Assembly (NCBI RefSeq): GCF_002250655.1 | Contig: NZ_NOZR01000025.1 | Coordinates: forward strand, 1-64,000 | Direction: 5' to 3' | Source of the DNA: Mycolicibacterium sphagni | Lineage (GTDB): Bacteria > Actinomycetota > Actinomycetes > Mycobacteriales > Mycobacteriaceae | Length of the DNA stretch: 64,000 nt | Part shown: piece after piece, positions 52,750 through 61,147 of the stretch | Layout: each line of letters begins with the position of its first letter | Position numbering within the stretch: the first letter of the stretch is position 1 | Made by a program: the position numbers and the translations under genes | Notes under the pieces: generated by a model | What the model was told of the DNA's origin: nothing | The model's database searches: none | The model's input: only the letters and a program-made list of their open reading frames with translations

Positions 52750-53154
52750 TCACTGCACGGGTGCGCGCAGCAAACCGACGACCGCGTCGCCCAACCGGAT
52801 CGGGTCGATCGGGTGCGGCACCGCGGCCTCCGCGCGCGACCAGTTGGCCAGCCACGCATCGTCGGGCCGGCCGGTCAGGACCAGCACCGGTGGGCAGTCG
52901 TCGATCTCGTCCTTGAGCTGTTTGGCAATGCCCATCCCCCCGACAGGGGAAGCCTCGCCATCGAGGATCACCAGATCGAATCCGCCGGCATCCATCAGCT
53001 GGACCACCATGGGGCCGGTGGCGACATCGGTATAGGTCAGCTCCGGCAGTTCGGGATGGACGCGCTTGCCCAACGCCAGGCGCACCTGCTCCCGGGTGCG
53101 AGCATTGCTGCTGTACACCAGAACGTGGAGTGGCTGTGCACCGGGCCGAGACAC
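52750..53154 (-). CDS. Orphan receiver-domain protein, Rv3143-like
   Basis: This 134-residue single response-regulator receiver domain has a probable phospho-acceptor Asp in FDLVILDGEAS and a Lys-type C-terminal region (ILVLTGRPDDAW). No DNA-binding output domain is attached and no kinase gene is next to it. It matches Rv3143, which I recall next to nuoA in M. tuberculosis, so the link to nuo is conserved. It may act as a phosphate relay or bind another protein. The GTG start at 53154 is used. Confidence 0.85.
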   Translation of the reverse strand: MSRPGAQPLHVLVYSSNARTREQVRLALGKRVHPELPELTYTDVATGPMVVQLMDAGGFDLVILDGEASPVGGMGIAKQLKDEIDDCPPVLVLTGRPDDAWLANWSRAEAAVPHPIDPIRLGDAVVGLLRAPVQ

Positions 53155-53346
53155 CCAGCCGATGTTACTGCGACGCCTCGGAATTCATCGTGGATGCGCC
53201 GAAATCGACGCCAGCGCGGGAATTGTCGAATGATGCACCCGCCGGCGTCGATCTCGGCGCGAGCCGAGCGCGTTCGTCTTGATCGTGGGGGGTTTTCGTC
53301 GGCGATCGTCTGGCGGTTCACCGATAACCCCCACGCTCGGCGCGTT

Positions 53347-53871
53347 CTACTCCGCCTTGGCGAAGATGATGTCGGCCAGCAGCGTGGTCGTCGTCGGCAT
53401 CATGCCGACCATGTTGCCGTTGACGCCCAGTTTTGCACGGTCGATCGTCGCCTGCGTTCGCACGTGCACGGTGCCGTCGCCCAGTCGGTCGATGGCGGCC
53501 GACAGCGGCAGCGGCTCGGTGGTACCGCGCACGGTCAAGGTGGCCTGCACGTCGGCGGTGTTGGTGCCGGTGGACGTCAGTGCCGTCACCTCGACACGGA
53601 TCTCCGGGTGCTTCTCGACATCGAAGAAGTCGGCCGAACGCAGGTGCTCGTCCCGTTTCTTGTTGCCGGTCTTCAGCGACGCCGCCTGAATGTCGAGCCC
53701 GCCGGTCACCTCACCGTTCGCGCCGATCTGGCCGGCGCCGCGCACATCGGCGAATTCGCCGGTGACGGTGGCCAGTCCCCAGAACGTCTTGTTCTTGAAG
53801 CGCACTGAGGATCGGGCCGGCACCAGCTGCCAGCGACCGGGTTCGTCGAGTATTCCCTGTAGGGACGCCAT
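53347..53871 (-). CDS. YceI-family lipocalin-like protein
   Basis: This 174-residue protein has the YceI pattern: GRWQLVPARSSVRFKNKTFWG at the start, then GEFADVRG, HLRSADFFDVEKHPEI and LTVRGTTEPLPL. YceI proteins form a lipocalin-like barrel that binds polyisoprenoid or other long lipids. There is no signal peptide, so it is probably cytoplasmic. It is the last gene of the operon that starts with the TetR gene at 57514. Confidence 0.88.
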   Translation of the reverse strand: MASLQGILDEPGRWQLVPARSSVRFKNKTFWGLATVTGEFADVRGAGQIGANGEVTGGLDIQAASLKTGNKKRDEHLRSADFFDVEKHPEIRVEVTALTSTGTNTADVQATLTVRGTTEPLPLSAAIDRLGDGTVHVRTQATIDRAKLGVNGNMVGMMPTTTTLLADIIFAKAE

Positions 53872-53885
53872 GGGATTTCCTCCAC

Positions 53886-54269
53886 TTAGGACAGTAGCGG
53901 CGCCAACTCGGCCGGATCGAGGTATTCATCGATCCGCCGGATGAGGCCGTCGTCGCCGATCTTCACGACCAGGCATACCCGCAGCGCCACGTCTTCACCG
54001 CGCCCGGTTCTGGAATGCAGGATGTGCTGCTGCACGAAGCCGCCGTCGAACACTTGCCGGTCGAGCACTTCGTAGCGTCGGTAGGTGGTGGCGCCGACGT
54101 ACCACCGGATCACCTTCAGCGCGCGGGCCTTGTCGTTGTCACGATCGTCGCCCTGGTGCCACACGGCGACGTCCTCGGACCACAGTGCGGCGACCGCGTC
54201 GGTATCGCCCGCCGAGATGGACGCGAAAAGTTGGTCGGCAACCTCGATGATCCGATTTTCGGCGGACAT
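53886..54269 (-). CDS. SnoaL-like (NTF2-fold) protein
   Basis: This 127-residue protein has the NTF2/SnoaL pattern: VADQLFASISAGDTDAVAALW at the start, then SEDVAVWHQGD and a beta-rich half ending in RRIDEYLDPAELAPLLS. Members are small isomerases, cyclases or hydrolases, or just ligand-binding proteins. The ATG at 54269 overlaps the end of the DUF6285 gene. Its specific role is unknown. Confidence 0.82.
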   Translation of the reverse strand: MSAENRIIEVADQLFASISAGDTDAVAALWSEDVAVWHQGDDRDNDKARALKVIRWYVGATTYRRYEVLDRQVFDGGFVQQHILHSRTGRGEDVALRVCLVVKIGDDGLIRRIDEYLDPAELAPLLS

Positions 54270-54622
54270 CAGCGCGTCCCTTCCTCTGATTGGTCGTATC
54301 CGGGATGGGCGATGGCAATGCGGTGCCGGACCAGTGTGCGCAGACAGCTCACCGTCTCGTCGGTGCGGTCATCTAGGTCACCGGCGCGGATCGCGGCGGC
54401 TAGCGCCTTCTCGTCGGCAAAGCCGAGCTGCGCCAGGGCCGCCAATGGCTCGGGGGCGTTCTCGTCGAGCAGCTCGCGTTCGACGGTGCGCAGTACATTG
54501 GCGGCGACGAGGGCGTGGAAGTTCACCGATCCGGTGGTGTTGGCCCGGACGTCGCCCTCGAGGAATTCGGCCACGGCAGCAACGAGTTCGGCGGCGGTGG
54601 GTCGCCCGTTCGGTCCGGTCAT
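54269..54622 (-). CDS. DUF6285-domain protein
   Basis: This 117-residue, small helical protein begins with PTAAELVAAVAEFLEGDVR, followed by HALVAANVLRTVERELL. This matches the DUF6285 family, which in actinobacteria usually sits beside a phosphotransferase and an acyl-CoA dehydrogenase, exactly as here. It overlaps the upstream phosphotransferase by four bases. The function is unknown; a partner role for the phosphotransferase is likely from the constant pairing. Confidence 0.8.
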   Translation of the reverse strand: MTGPNGRPTAAELVAAVAEFLEGDVRANTTGSVNFHALVAANVLRTVERELLDENAPEPLAALAQLGFADEKALAAAIRAGDLDDRTDETVSCLRTLVRHRIAIAHPGYDQSEEGTR

Positions 54623-55590
54623 GACACCTGCTCCAGCAAGTCGAGGACGTCCCATTCGGTTTCGCAGACCCGCCGCCCGATTGCGGCGAGTTCGACGGAG
54701 CGGGTCTGGCCACTCAGATGTCGTTCGGCCTGGAACCGGCAGATCACCCCCCAGCGCAGAGTGGCCAGCACCAGCCACCAACGCAGCGCGGCGCGGTCGA
54801 CGGTCGCGCCGCCGGCGTCCTGGTAGGCCGCGACGAAGTCGTCGATGCTGCCCAGCCCGCCTGCTGCCATGCTGGGCGGGGCGCCGAAGCGCCAGGCCCT
54901 GATGCAGAACCAGGCGAGGTCCTCGTAGATTTCGCCGATGTGGACCAGTTCCCAGTCCAGCACCGCGGCCAGGTTGGAGCCGTCCACGATCATGTTGCCC
55001 ATGCGGAAGTCCCCGTGCACCAGCCGTAGGGGAGAGGGTGCAGGGCGGTGCGCAGCCAGCCAGCGGAACGCCCATTCGAATGTCGCTGTGGTGTCGCCCA
55101 TTTCGTCCAGTCGCAGCCGCCATTCAGCCAGGTCGTCCTGCTCGGCGAGGCCGGGGGCGTCGGCTGCGCCGCGGTGGATGGCCGCCAGCGCCTGGGCGCA
55201 CTGGCGCAGTAGCGCGGCTCGGCCTTGGTCATCGAGCTGCCGCTGAATGCGCCGCACGATGGTCTCACCGGCGATCTCGTTGCAGATCAGAAACGGATTG
55301 CCGAGTGCCTCAATGGAATCGGAGGCAACCAGCACCTCGGGAACCGGGGCCCCGGCCGCGGCGGCGGCCCGCTGGACGGCCGCCTCCAACTCCATGCCGG
55401 CATGCACGTCGTCGGGCGGGCCGGTACGCAGGATCAGGGCGCGCCGCTGCGCCCCGGTCACCGCATCGAACGCCCACGTGGTGCGGCTGGCGCCGCCGGT
55501 CAGCGCGCGCAGGTTGTCGATCTCGGTGCCCGGACCGAGCTGCGGGCGTAAAACGGCGGCCAGGTCGGCGGGCAGCGTCTCAGCGGTCAC
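54619..55590 (-). CDS. Phosphotransferase-family protein (APH fold)
   Basis: This 323-residue protein has the APH-type kinase catalytic loop RLVHGDFRMGNMIVDG and the metal-binding VLDWELVHIGEIYEDLAWF. It resembles the ACAD10/ACAD11 kinase domains, which phosphorylate 4-hydroxyacyl-CoAs before an acyl-CoA dehydrogenase removes the phosphate. The adjacent FadE gene supports such a role. The GTG at 55590 lies one base past the FadE stop; a longer upstream frame is a shadow. Confidence 0.85.
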   Translation of the reverse strand: MTAETLPADLAAVLRPQLGPGTEIDNLRALTGGASRTTWAFDAVTGAQRRALILRTGPPDDVHAGMELEAAVQRAAAAAGAPVPEVLVASDSIEALGNPFLICNEIAGETIVRRIQRQLDDQGRAALLRQCAQALAAIHRGAADAPGLAEQDDLAEWRLRLDEMGDTTATFEWAFRWLAAHRPAPSPLRLVHGDFRMGNMIVDGSNLAAVLDWELVHIGEIYEDLAWFCIRAWRFGAPPSMAAGGLGSIDDFVAAYQDAGGATVDRAALRWWLVLATLRWGVICRFQAERHLSGQTRSVELAAIGRRVCETEWDVLDLLEQVS

Positions 55591-55591
55591 G

Positions 55592-56836
55592 TCAGCGGGC
55601 CGGCTTGCCGAACTTGAACATCCGCTGGGCCACCCGGCGCATCTGAATCTCTTCGGCGCCCTCGGTGATCCGGTAGCGGCGGTGATGGCGATAGATGTGC
55701 TCGAAGGGCTCGTGGCGGCTGTAGCCGATGCCGCCGTGCACCTGCATGGCCCGGTCGGCGGCCTCACACACCAGCCGATTGGCGCGGTAGTTCGCCATCG
55801 ACACCTTGTCGGACACTTCCAGGTGATGGTTGCGGTCGAGCTCCCAGGCGGCGTAGCGGACCAGCAGCCGCACCATCTGCGCTTCGGTCTGCAGCTCCAC
55901 CAGCGGCCACTGCACCGCTTGATTGGTCGACAGCGGCTTTCCGAAGGTCACCCGTTTACCGGCATACTCCACGGCGCGATCGATGCAGTGCTGGGCGGCA
56001 CCCAGGCTGCTCGCGGCCTGACGAATCCTGTTCTCGTGCAGGAACGTCTGCGCCACCTCAAGTCCGTGGTCCAGCTCGCCGAGGACTGCATCGGCGGGCA
56101 CCCGCACGTCGCGCAGCTCGACTTCGCCGTGATCGGTGGGCATGTTGAAGGTCCACCAGTAGAAGGGCACCTCAAAACCGTCTGCGTCACAAGGAACCAG
56201 GAAGGCCGTGATGCCCCGGGCCTGGCCGGGCTCACCCGAGGTGCGGGCGAACACCAGATCGTGGGTGGCCCGGTGTACACCGGTGTTCCAGCGCTTGGCC
56301 CCGTTGATCACCCAGCTGCCGCCATCGCGCTCAGCGCGCGTCTCCAGCCACGTGGCGTCCGAGCCGTGGTCAGGTTCGGTGAGGCCGAACGCCATCGACC
56401 GTGTGCCGGTCAGCATTGCCTCGATCCATTCGCTCTTCTGTTCATCGGTGCCGAATCGGTCCATCATGATGACCTGGGGGAAATTGCCGACGATCGATGA
56501 CTCGTCCTGAAGGTCGTTGTGCAGCCCGAGTCCCTTGTGCGCCAAATGTTCCCGAATGACCGCCATGTCCAGATTGGTGCCGTCGCGGCCGCCGAACTTC
56601 GAGGGGAGTCCGTAGCGCAGCCAGCCCGCCTTGTCGGCGCGACGGCGCATCTCGTCGAGCAGATCCTCCCATTCCCGTCGCGGGATGCCGCCGTTTTCCA
56701 CGTCGGTGCGGGCGAATTCGCGACGCTGGTCGAAATACTGCATGTTCTCGCGTTCGAGCGGCATGATCTCGGCTTCGATGAACGCGTCCATCTCGGCCAG
56801 CAGGCCCGGAAGATGTTCGGGCAGGGTGAAATCCAC
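55592..56836 (-). CDS. Acyl-CoA dehydrogenase (FadE family)
   Basis: This 414-residue flavoprotein has ACAD features: MAFGLTEPDHGSDATWLETR for FAD/substrate binding, then GAKRWNTG, and the C-terminal QVHGGIGYSRHEPFEHIYRHHR. It belongs to the ACAD10/11-like branch, which acts with an APH-type kinase. It introduces a double bond in an acyl-CoA, or, with the kinase, may eliminate phosphate from 4-phosphoacyl-CoA. The GTG start has AAGGAG just upstream. It follows the TetR gene by 18 bases. Confidence 0.88.
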   Translation of the reverse strand: MDFTLPEHLPGLLAEMDAFIEAEIMPLERENMQYFDQRREFARTDVENGGIPRREWEDLLDEMRRRADKAGWLRYGLPSKFGGRDGTNLDMAVIREHLAHKGLGLHNDLQDESSIVGNFPQVIMMDRFGTDEQKSEWIEAMLTGTRSMAFGLTEPDHGSDATWLETRAERDGGSWVINGAKRWNTGVHRATHDLVFARTSGEPGQARGITAFLVPCDADGFEVPFYWWTFNMPTDHGEVELRDVRVPADAVLGELDHGLEVAQTFLHENRIRQAASSLGAAQHCIDRAVEYAGKRVTFGKPLSTNQAVQWPLVELQTEAQMVRLLVRYAAWELDRNHHLEVSDKVSMANYRANRLVCEAADRAMQVHGGIGYSRHEPFEHIYRHHRRYRITEGAEEIQMRRVAQRMFKFGKPAR

Positions 56837-56854
56837 GTTGATCTCCTTGCTTGG

Positions 56855-57514
56855 TCAGAAGCCGTAGAGCGTTTTCTTCCAGATGGTCGACAGGGTGGCG
56901 ATGGCCTCGGTATCCGACAATCGCAGGCCCAGGCCGGTGCTGTCGGGACGCAGGCACACCGTGGTGAACTGTTCGAACAACAGCGCGATCGCCAGTGCGG
57001 TGTGTTCGGGCTGCAGGCCGATCGCGTAACCGTGGTCCTGGGCGCGCAGCACTGATGCCGCGACGATGTCGATGCCGAACTGGCGGAATTGATTCTGCAG
57101 GCGGGCGAAGCGGGGCTGCGTCGCGGCGAGCTGATCGACGGCGACCATGATGCCGATGCTCCGCTTGAACATCTCCCAGTAGGCGGTGACGACCGTGACG
57201 AAGAACCGGGTGTCGTCGGGGGATTCGGGCAGATGCAGCCGCAGGCCTGACGGCAACACGACGTCGTGCAGAAAGGAGTCCGCCAGTGCGGCCAGCAGGT
57301 CTTCTTTGTCGGTGTAGTAGCGGTAGAACACCGCGGGCGACCTGCCGGCGGCCGAGGTGATATCGACCAGGGTGGTGCCGTGAAAACCCCGCTCGGCGAA
57401 CATTTTCCGAGCCGCGTCTTCGATGGCCTGCCGGGTCTGACGACCCTTGGAGCTCAGTGCCCGGGCGCCGTCGCTGGCCCCGTCCGCTTTGTACGAACGG
57501 CTGGACGGCTCCAT
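56855..57514 (-). CDS. TetR-family regulator of the FadE operon
   Basis: This 219-residue protein has the DNA-binding part RQAIEDAARKMFAERGFHG, then TTLVDITSAAGRSPAVFYRYY, which is a classic TetR helix-turn-helix. A helical domain follows (FKRSIGIMVAVDQLAATQPR). It is the first gene of a minus-strand operon with FadE, phosphotransferase, DUF6285, SnoaL and YceI genes. A palindrome 27 bases upstream of its ATG recurs before the operon at 63456, so it probably represses both and is released by an acyl-CoA or related ligand. Confidence 0.88.
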   Translation of the reverse strand: MEPSSRSYKADGASDGARALSSKGRQTRQAIEDAARKMFAERGFHGTTLVDITSAAGRSPAVFYRYYTDKEDLLAALADSFLHDVVLPSGLRLHLPESPDDTRFFVTVVTAYWEMFKRSIGIMVAVDQLAATQPRFARLQNQFRQFGIDIVAASVLRAQDHGYAIGLQPEHTALAIALLFEQFTTVCLRPDSTGLGLRLSDTEAIATLSTIWKKTLYGF

Positions 57515-57540
57515 GGTTGGCCCCCGTGCTCGCCGGTGAA

Positions 57541-57564
57541 AAAACTAAAGCTGACGTTACTTTT
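57541..57564. promoter_or_regulatory. Probable TetR operator upstream of the FadE operon
   Basis: The left arm AAAACTAA (57541-57548) and right arm TTACTTTT (57557-57564) flank an 8-base centre (AGCTGACG). It differs from a perfect palindrome at one position. Counting flanks, 24 of 28 bases are identical to the site at 63496-63523. Confidence 0.7.
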
Positions 57565-57749
57565 TGTTCCGGTGGATGGCAAGAGCGCCATGCGCTCTGA
57601 GATTTCGTTTTCACCTGCCTCAACAACCCCGTCGTCGCTGTTCCTGGCAACGATCCTCAACAAGGTGGGTACACTTACCGAGAAGTCGGGGAGGCTCTCG
57701 AACAGTCTGGAGCTGCGCTAACAGAAGCCCAACGTCAAAGGCCCTTCCC

Positions 57750-58634
57750 TTGTCACACGCAACCAGCAACAAATCTCCTCTGAAGCCGCACTTCGAGGAC
57801 GTCCAGTCGCACTACGACCTGTCGGACGACTTCTTCCGACTCTTCCTCGACCCGACGCAGACGTACAGCTGCGCATATTTTCAGCGCGACGATGCGACCT
57901 TGCAGGAAGCGCAGTTGGCCAAGATCGACTTGTCACTGGGCAAGCTTGGCCTGCAGCCCGGAATGACGCTGCTTGACGTCGGCTGCGGATGGGGCGCCAC
58001 GATGCGCCGGGCGATCGAGAAGTACGACGTCAACGTCATCGGGCTGACTCTGAGCCACAACCAGCAGGCGCATGTCGAGCGGGCGTTCGCCGAGATGGAC
58101 ACGCAGCGCACCCGCCGCGTGCTGCTGCAGGGCTGGGAGCAGTTCGACGAACCGGTAGACCGCATCGTGTCGATCGGAGCCTTCGAACATTTCGGGGCAG
58201 ATCGCTACGAGGCGTTCTTCGAGTTCGCCTACGACGCATTGCCCGCCGACGGCGTGATGCTGCTGCACACCATTGTGCAGATTCGGCGCGCCGAGATGGA
58301 GGCGCTCGGGCTGCCGATCACGATGAGCCTCCTGAAGTTCTTCAAGTTCCTCTCAGTGGAGATCTTTCCCGGTGGTCGTCTGCCGACGGGCGACCTGGTC
58401 GAGGAACTTGCCGGAAAGGCCGGCTTCGCAGTCGATCTCGTGCAACCACTGCAGAAGCACTACGCGAAGACCCTCGATTTCTGGGCGGCGGCACTCAAAT
58501 CGCGTCGGGATGAGGCCATCGCAATCCAGTCCGAAGAGGTCTACGACCGCTACATGCGGTACCTGTCCGGCTGCGCAGACCTGTTTCGCAACGGCTACAC
58601 CGATGTCCGTCAGTTCACTCTGACGAAGAAGTAG
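57750..58634 (+). CDS. Mycolic-acid cyclopropane synthase family (CmaA/PcaA/UmaA type)
   Basis: This 294-residue SAM-dependent enzyme has HYDLSDDFFRLFLDPTQTYS near the N-terminus, the SAM motif DVGCGWGATMRRA, VIGLTLSHNQQAH, the active-site region SIGAFEHFG and IFPGGRLP. It ends in FRNGYTDVRQFTLTKK, as in CmaA2/PcaA. It modifies double bonds in meromycolate chains (cyclopropane or methyl branches). The start is probably TTG at 57750, since the family begins just after and no ATG or GTG fits. It stands apart from other mycolate genes. Which mycolate position it acts on cannot be told. Confidence 0.88.
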   Translation: MSHATSNKSPLKPHFEDVQSHYDLSDDFFRLFLDPTQTYSCAYFQRDDATLQEAQLAKIDLSLGKLGLQPGMTLLDVGCGWGATMRRAIEKYDVNVIGLTLSHNQQAHVERAFAEMDTQRTRRVLLQGWEQFDEPVDRIVSIGAFEHFGADRYEAFFEFAYDALPADGVMLLHTIVQIRRAEMEALGLPITMSLLKFFKFLSVEIFPGGRLPTGDLVEELAGKAGFAVDLVQPLQKHYAKTLDFWAAALKSRRDEAIAIQSEEVYDRYMRYLSGCADLFRNGYTDVRQFTLTKK

Positions 58635-58635
58635 A

Positions 58636-59001
58636 TCACCCCTGGCTCGCGCGCCACTTGTCCAGCGCCCGGCGGTCGCGTTTGGTCGGACGGCCCGCCC
58701 CGCGATCGCGGGCCGCTACCGGCACGGACAACGTCGGCGGTCGCGGCGGCGTGCGGTCCAGGTAGCAGGTCACGGCATCAGCGGCCCCGACCCGCTTCGG
58801 TATGGCCCTCAGGACCTCGACAATGCGCGTCGTGTCGCCCACCCGGACGCGTACCTCGTCTCCTGGTGAGACCGCCGTGGAGGGCTTGGCTGATCGATCG
58901 TTGACTCGGACCTGTCCGCCTCGGCACGCCGCGGCGGCGTCCGGCCGGGTCTTCGTCAGCCGGACCGCCCACAACCACCGGTCCACTCGGGTTGAGTCCA
59001 T
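58636..59001 (-). CDS. S4 RNA-binding protein, Hsp15-like
   Basis: This 121-residue protein has an N-terminal S4 domain (RVDRWLWAVRLTKTRPDAAAA, then GGQVRVNDRSAKPST and GDEVRVRVGD) and a basic, disordered C-terminal tail (GAGRPTKRDRRALDKWR). It matches the Hsp15/heat-shock ribosome-associated family, which in E. coli rescues stalled 50S subunits with nascent chains. It ends one base from the stop of the convergent methyltransferase and is 19 bases past HMG-CoA lyase in the same operon. Confidence 0.9.
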   Translation of the reverse strand: MDSTRVDRWLWAVRLTKTRPDAAAACRGGQVRVNDRSAKPSTAVSPGDEVRVRVGDTTRIVEVLRAIPKRVGAADAVTCYLDRTPPRPPTLSVPVAARDRGAGRPTKRDRRALDKWRASQG

Positions 59002-59020
59002 GAAACCCAGCTGACTCCGA

Positions 59021-59926
59021 TCAGTTCAGGATCCGGTCGCCGGCCCGCAGCAGCGCGCTGGGCAGGTCGTGGCCGACCACCGATCGCGCGACGGCTGCGG
59101 CGCGGATCGCGGCCTCCAGGTCGATGTCGACGCTAATCCCGCTGTCTCGCAGCAGGTACACGAGGTCTTCGGTGGCGATGTTGCCGCTGGCGCCCGGCGC
59201 GAACGGGCAACCACCAAGCCCGCCAACCGAGGAATCCAGGCGCGTGACGCCGGCCGTTACCGCGGCGTACGCGCTGGCCAGTCCGGCGCCGCGGGTGTTG
59301 TGGAAGTGCGCGCCCAGCGGCAGGTGACCGATGCGCGGTTTCACCTCATTCATCAGTGCGGTAACCCGGCCGGGGGTCGTGGTGCCGATGGTGTCGGCGA
59401 TCGCGATCCGGTCGGCGCCGGATTCGCATGCGGCATCGACGATGTCGAGCACCCGCTGCGGCGGGGTCGGGCCGTCGAAGGGGCAATCCCAGGCGGTGGC
59501 GATGATCACCTCGACAGTTACCCCGGAGTCGTGGGCGATGGCCACGATCTCGGCGATCTGCGCGGTGGCTTCTGCACTGCTGCGCCCGACGTTGGCCTGG
59601 CTGTGCGCGTCGGCTGCCGACACCACGTACTCCAGCGAACGCAGGCCGGCGGCGATCGCACGCTTGGCGCCGTTCGGACTGGCCACCAGCGCGGAGAATT
59701 CGATGTCGGGGTAGTCACCGAGGTGTGCGGCGAGCTCGGGAGCATCGGCCAGTGCGGGAACCTTCGAGGGGGAGACGAACGCCGTCGCCTCGACCTCACG
59801 GACTCCGGTGGCGGCGATGGCGGCCAGCAGTTCCAGCTTGGCCGACAGAGGAATCGGCTCTTCGATCTGTAATCCGTCGCGCAGGGCGACTTCGCGGATC
59901 GTGACGTGTTCCGGCAGCTCGCTCAC
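59021..59926 (-). CDS. HMG-CoA lyase family enzyme
   Basis: This 301-residue TIM-barrel enzyme has the RDGLQ motif (REVALRDGLQIEE), metal-binding His residues in GAHFHNTRG and the catalytic Cys loop GLGGCPFAPGASGN. All key residues of 3-hydroxy-3-methylglutaryl-CoA lyase are present, so it should split HMG-CoA (or a related 3-hydroxy-3-alkylglutaryl-CoA) to acetyl-CoA and a 3-ketoacid. The GTG overlaps the stop of the CaiB gene. It is probably for leucine or branched-acyl catabolism, matched with the CoA-transferase upstream. Confidence 0.9.
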   Translation of the reverse strand: MSELPEHVTIREVALRDGLQIEEPIPLSAKLELLAAIAATGVREVEATAFVSPSKVPALADAPELAAHLGDYPDIEFSALVASPNGAKRAIAAGLRSLEYVVSAADAHSQANVGRSSAEATAQIAEIVAIAHDSGVTVEVIIATAWDCPFDGPTPPQRVLDIVDAACESGADRIAIADTIGTTTPGRVTALMNEVKPRIGHLPLGAHFHNTRGAGLASAYAAVTAGVTRLDSSVGGLGGCPFAPGASGNIATEDLVYLLRDSGISVDIDLEAAIRAAAVARSVVGHDLPSALLRAGDRILN

Positions 59927-61134
59927 AGCACCCCCTGAGATTCGAGGTCGGCGATCTGTTCGACGGGCAGGCCCAGCAGGTCGACGTAGATCTCGGCGTT
60001 GTGCTGCCCGGGGCGCGAGGAACCCGCCGACCGGATGGTTCCCGGCGACTCGGACAGCACCGGAACCACGCCCGGCCCCTTGACATTACGGCCGATCCGC
60101 TCATCCCAATGATCGGCGATCATCCCGCGCGACACCAGCTGCGGGTCGGTGAACACCTCGGCGACGGTGTTGATCGGGCCGCTGATGACTCCCGCCTCGC
60201 TGAGGGTGCCGATGATGTCGGCAGGTTCCCGAACCGACGCCCAATCTCCGATGATCTTGTCGAGCTCGTCTTGATTGCGGCCGCGGGCAACGTGATTGGC
60301 GAACCGATCGTCGTCGGCGAGTTCGGGCTGACCCATCGCCGCACACAACCGGCGGAACACGGTGTCCTGATTGGCGGCGATCACCACCCAGCTGCCGTCG
60401 GCGCTGCGGTAGATGTTGGACGGGGCGATCCCGTCCAGTCTGGTGCCCGAGGGCCCGCGCACCACGCCGCCGATGTCGTAATCGGGGATCGTCGACTCCT
60501 GCACTGCCAGGCAGGATTCGGTCAGTGCGGCGTCGACGATCTGGCCCTCCCCGGTGACGGTGCGCCGGTAGAGCGCCGCCAGCGCGCCCTGCGCCGCGAA
60601 CATGCCGGCCAGGCTGTCGCCGAGCGACAGCGCCAGCCGCGGCGGCGGCCCGCCGGGGAAACCGTTCATATGGCGCAGCCCGCTGGCGGCCTCGGCCACC
60701 GACGCGTAGCCGGCCTTCTTGGCCTCCGGCCCGGTCTGCCCGTAGCCGGACACCCGCACCAGGATGATGCCCCGATTACGTTCCCGCAGAACGTCGTAAC
60801 CCAGGCTCCACTTCTCCAACGTGCCGGGCCGGAAGTTCTCGACGATGATGTCGGAGCGCTCGACCAGATCGAGGAAGAGCTCGCGGCCGCGGGCTTCCCG
60901 CAAGTTGAGGGTGACGGCCTTCTTGTTGCGCGCATGCACGGTCCAGAAGAAGTGGTGGCCGTCGAGTTCGGCCTGGCCCCAGGTGCGCAGCGGGTCGGGG
61001 GCGCCTGGCGGTTCGATCTTGATCACCTCGGCTCCCATGTCGCCGAGCAGCCGGCCCGCGAACGGCCCCGAGATCAGGGTGCCGACCTCGATCACCCGAA
61101 TCCCGTCGAGCGGTCCCGTGGTCACGCCGGCCAC
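59923..61134 (-). CDS. CaiB/BaiF family (type III) CoA-transferase
   Basis: This 403-residue protein has LDGIRVIEVGTLISGPFAGRL at the N-terminus, then LGDMGAEVIKIEPP, ARNKKAVTLNLRE, and a catalytic Asp in SLGDSLAGMF. Type III CoA-transferases move CoA between carboxylic acids through an aspartyl-CoA thioester. The GTG at 61134 is used; it lies 13 bases after the hydrolase stop. It probably activates the acid that the HMG-CoA-lyase-type enzyme or FadE then processes. Confidence 0.9.
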   Translation of the reverse strand: MAGVTTGPLDGIRVIEVGTLISGPFAGRLLGDMGAEVIKIEPPGAPDPLRTWGQAELDGHHFFWTVHARNKKAVTLNLREARGRELFLDLVERSDIIVENFRPGTLEKWSLGYDVLRERNRGIILVRVSGYGQTGPEAKKAGYASVAEAASGLRHMNGFPGGPPPRLALSLGDSLAGMFAAQGALAALYRRTVTGEGQIVDAALTESCLAVQESTIPDYDIGGVVRGPSGTRLDGIAPSNIYRSADGSWVVIAANQDTVFRRLCAAMGQPELADDDRFANHVARGRNQDELDKIIGDWASVREPADIIGTLSEAGVISGPINTVAEVFTDPQLVSRGMIADHWDERIGRNVKGPGVVPVLSESPGTIRSAGSSRPGQHNAEIYVDLLGLPVEQIADLESQGVL

Positions 61135-61147
61135 CTTTCCCGCGCCA

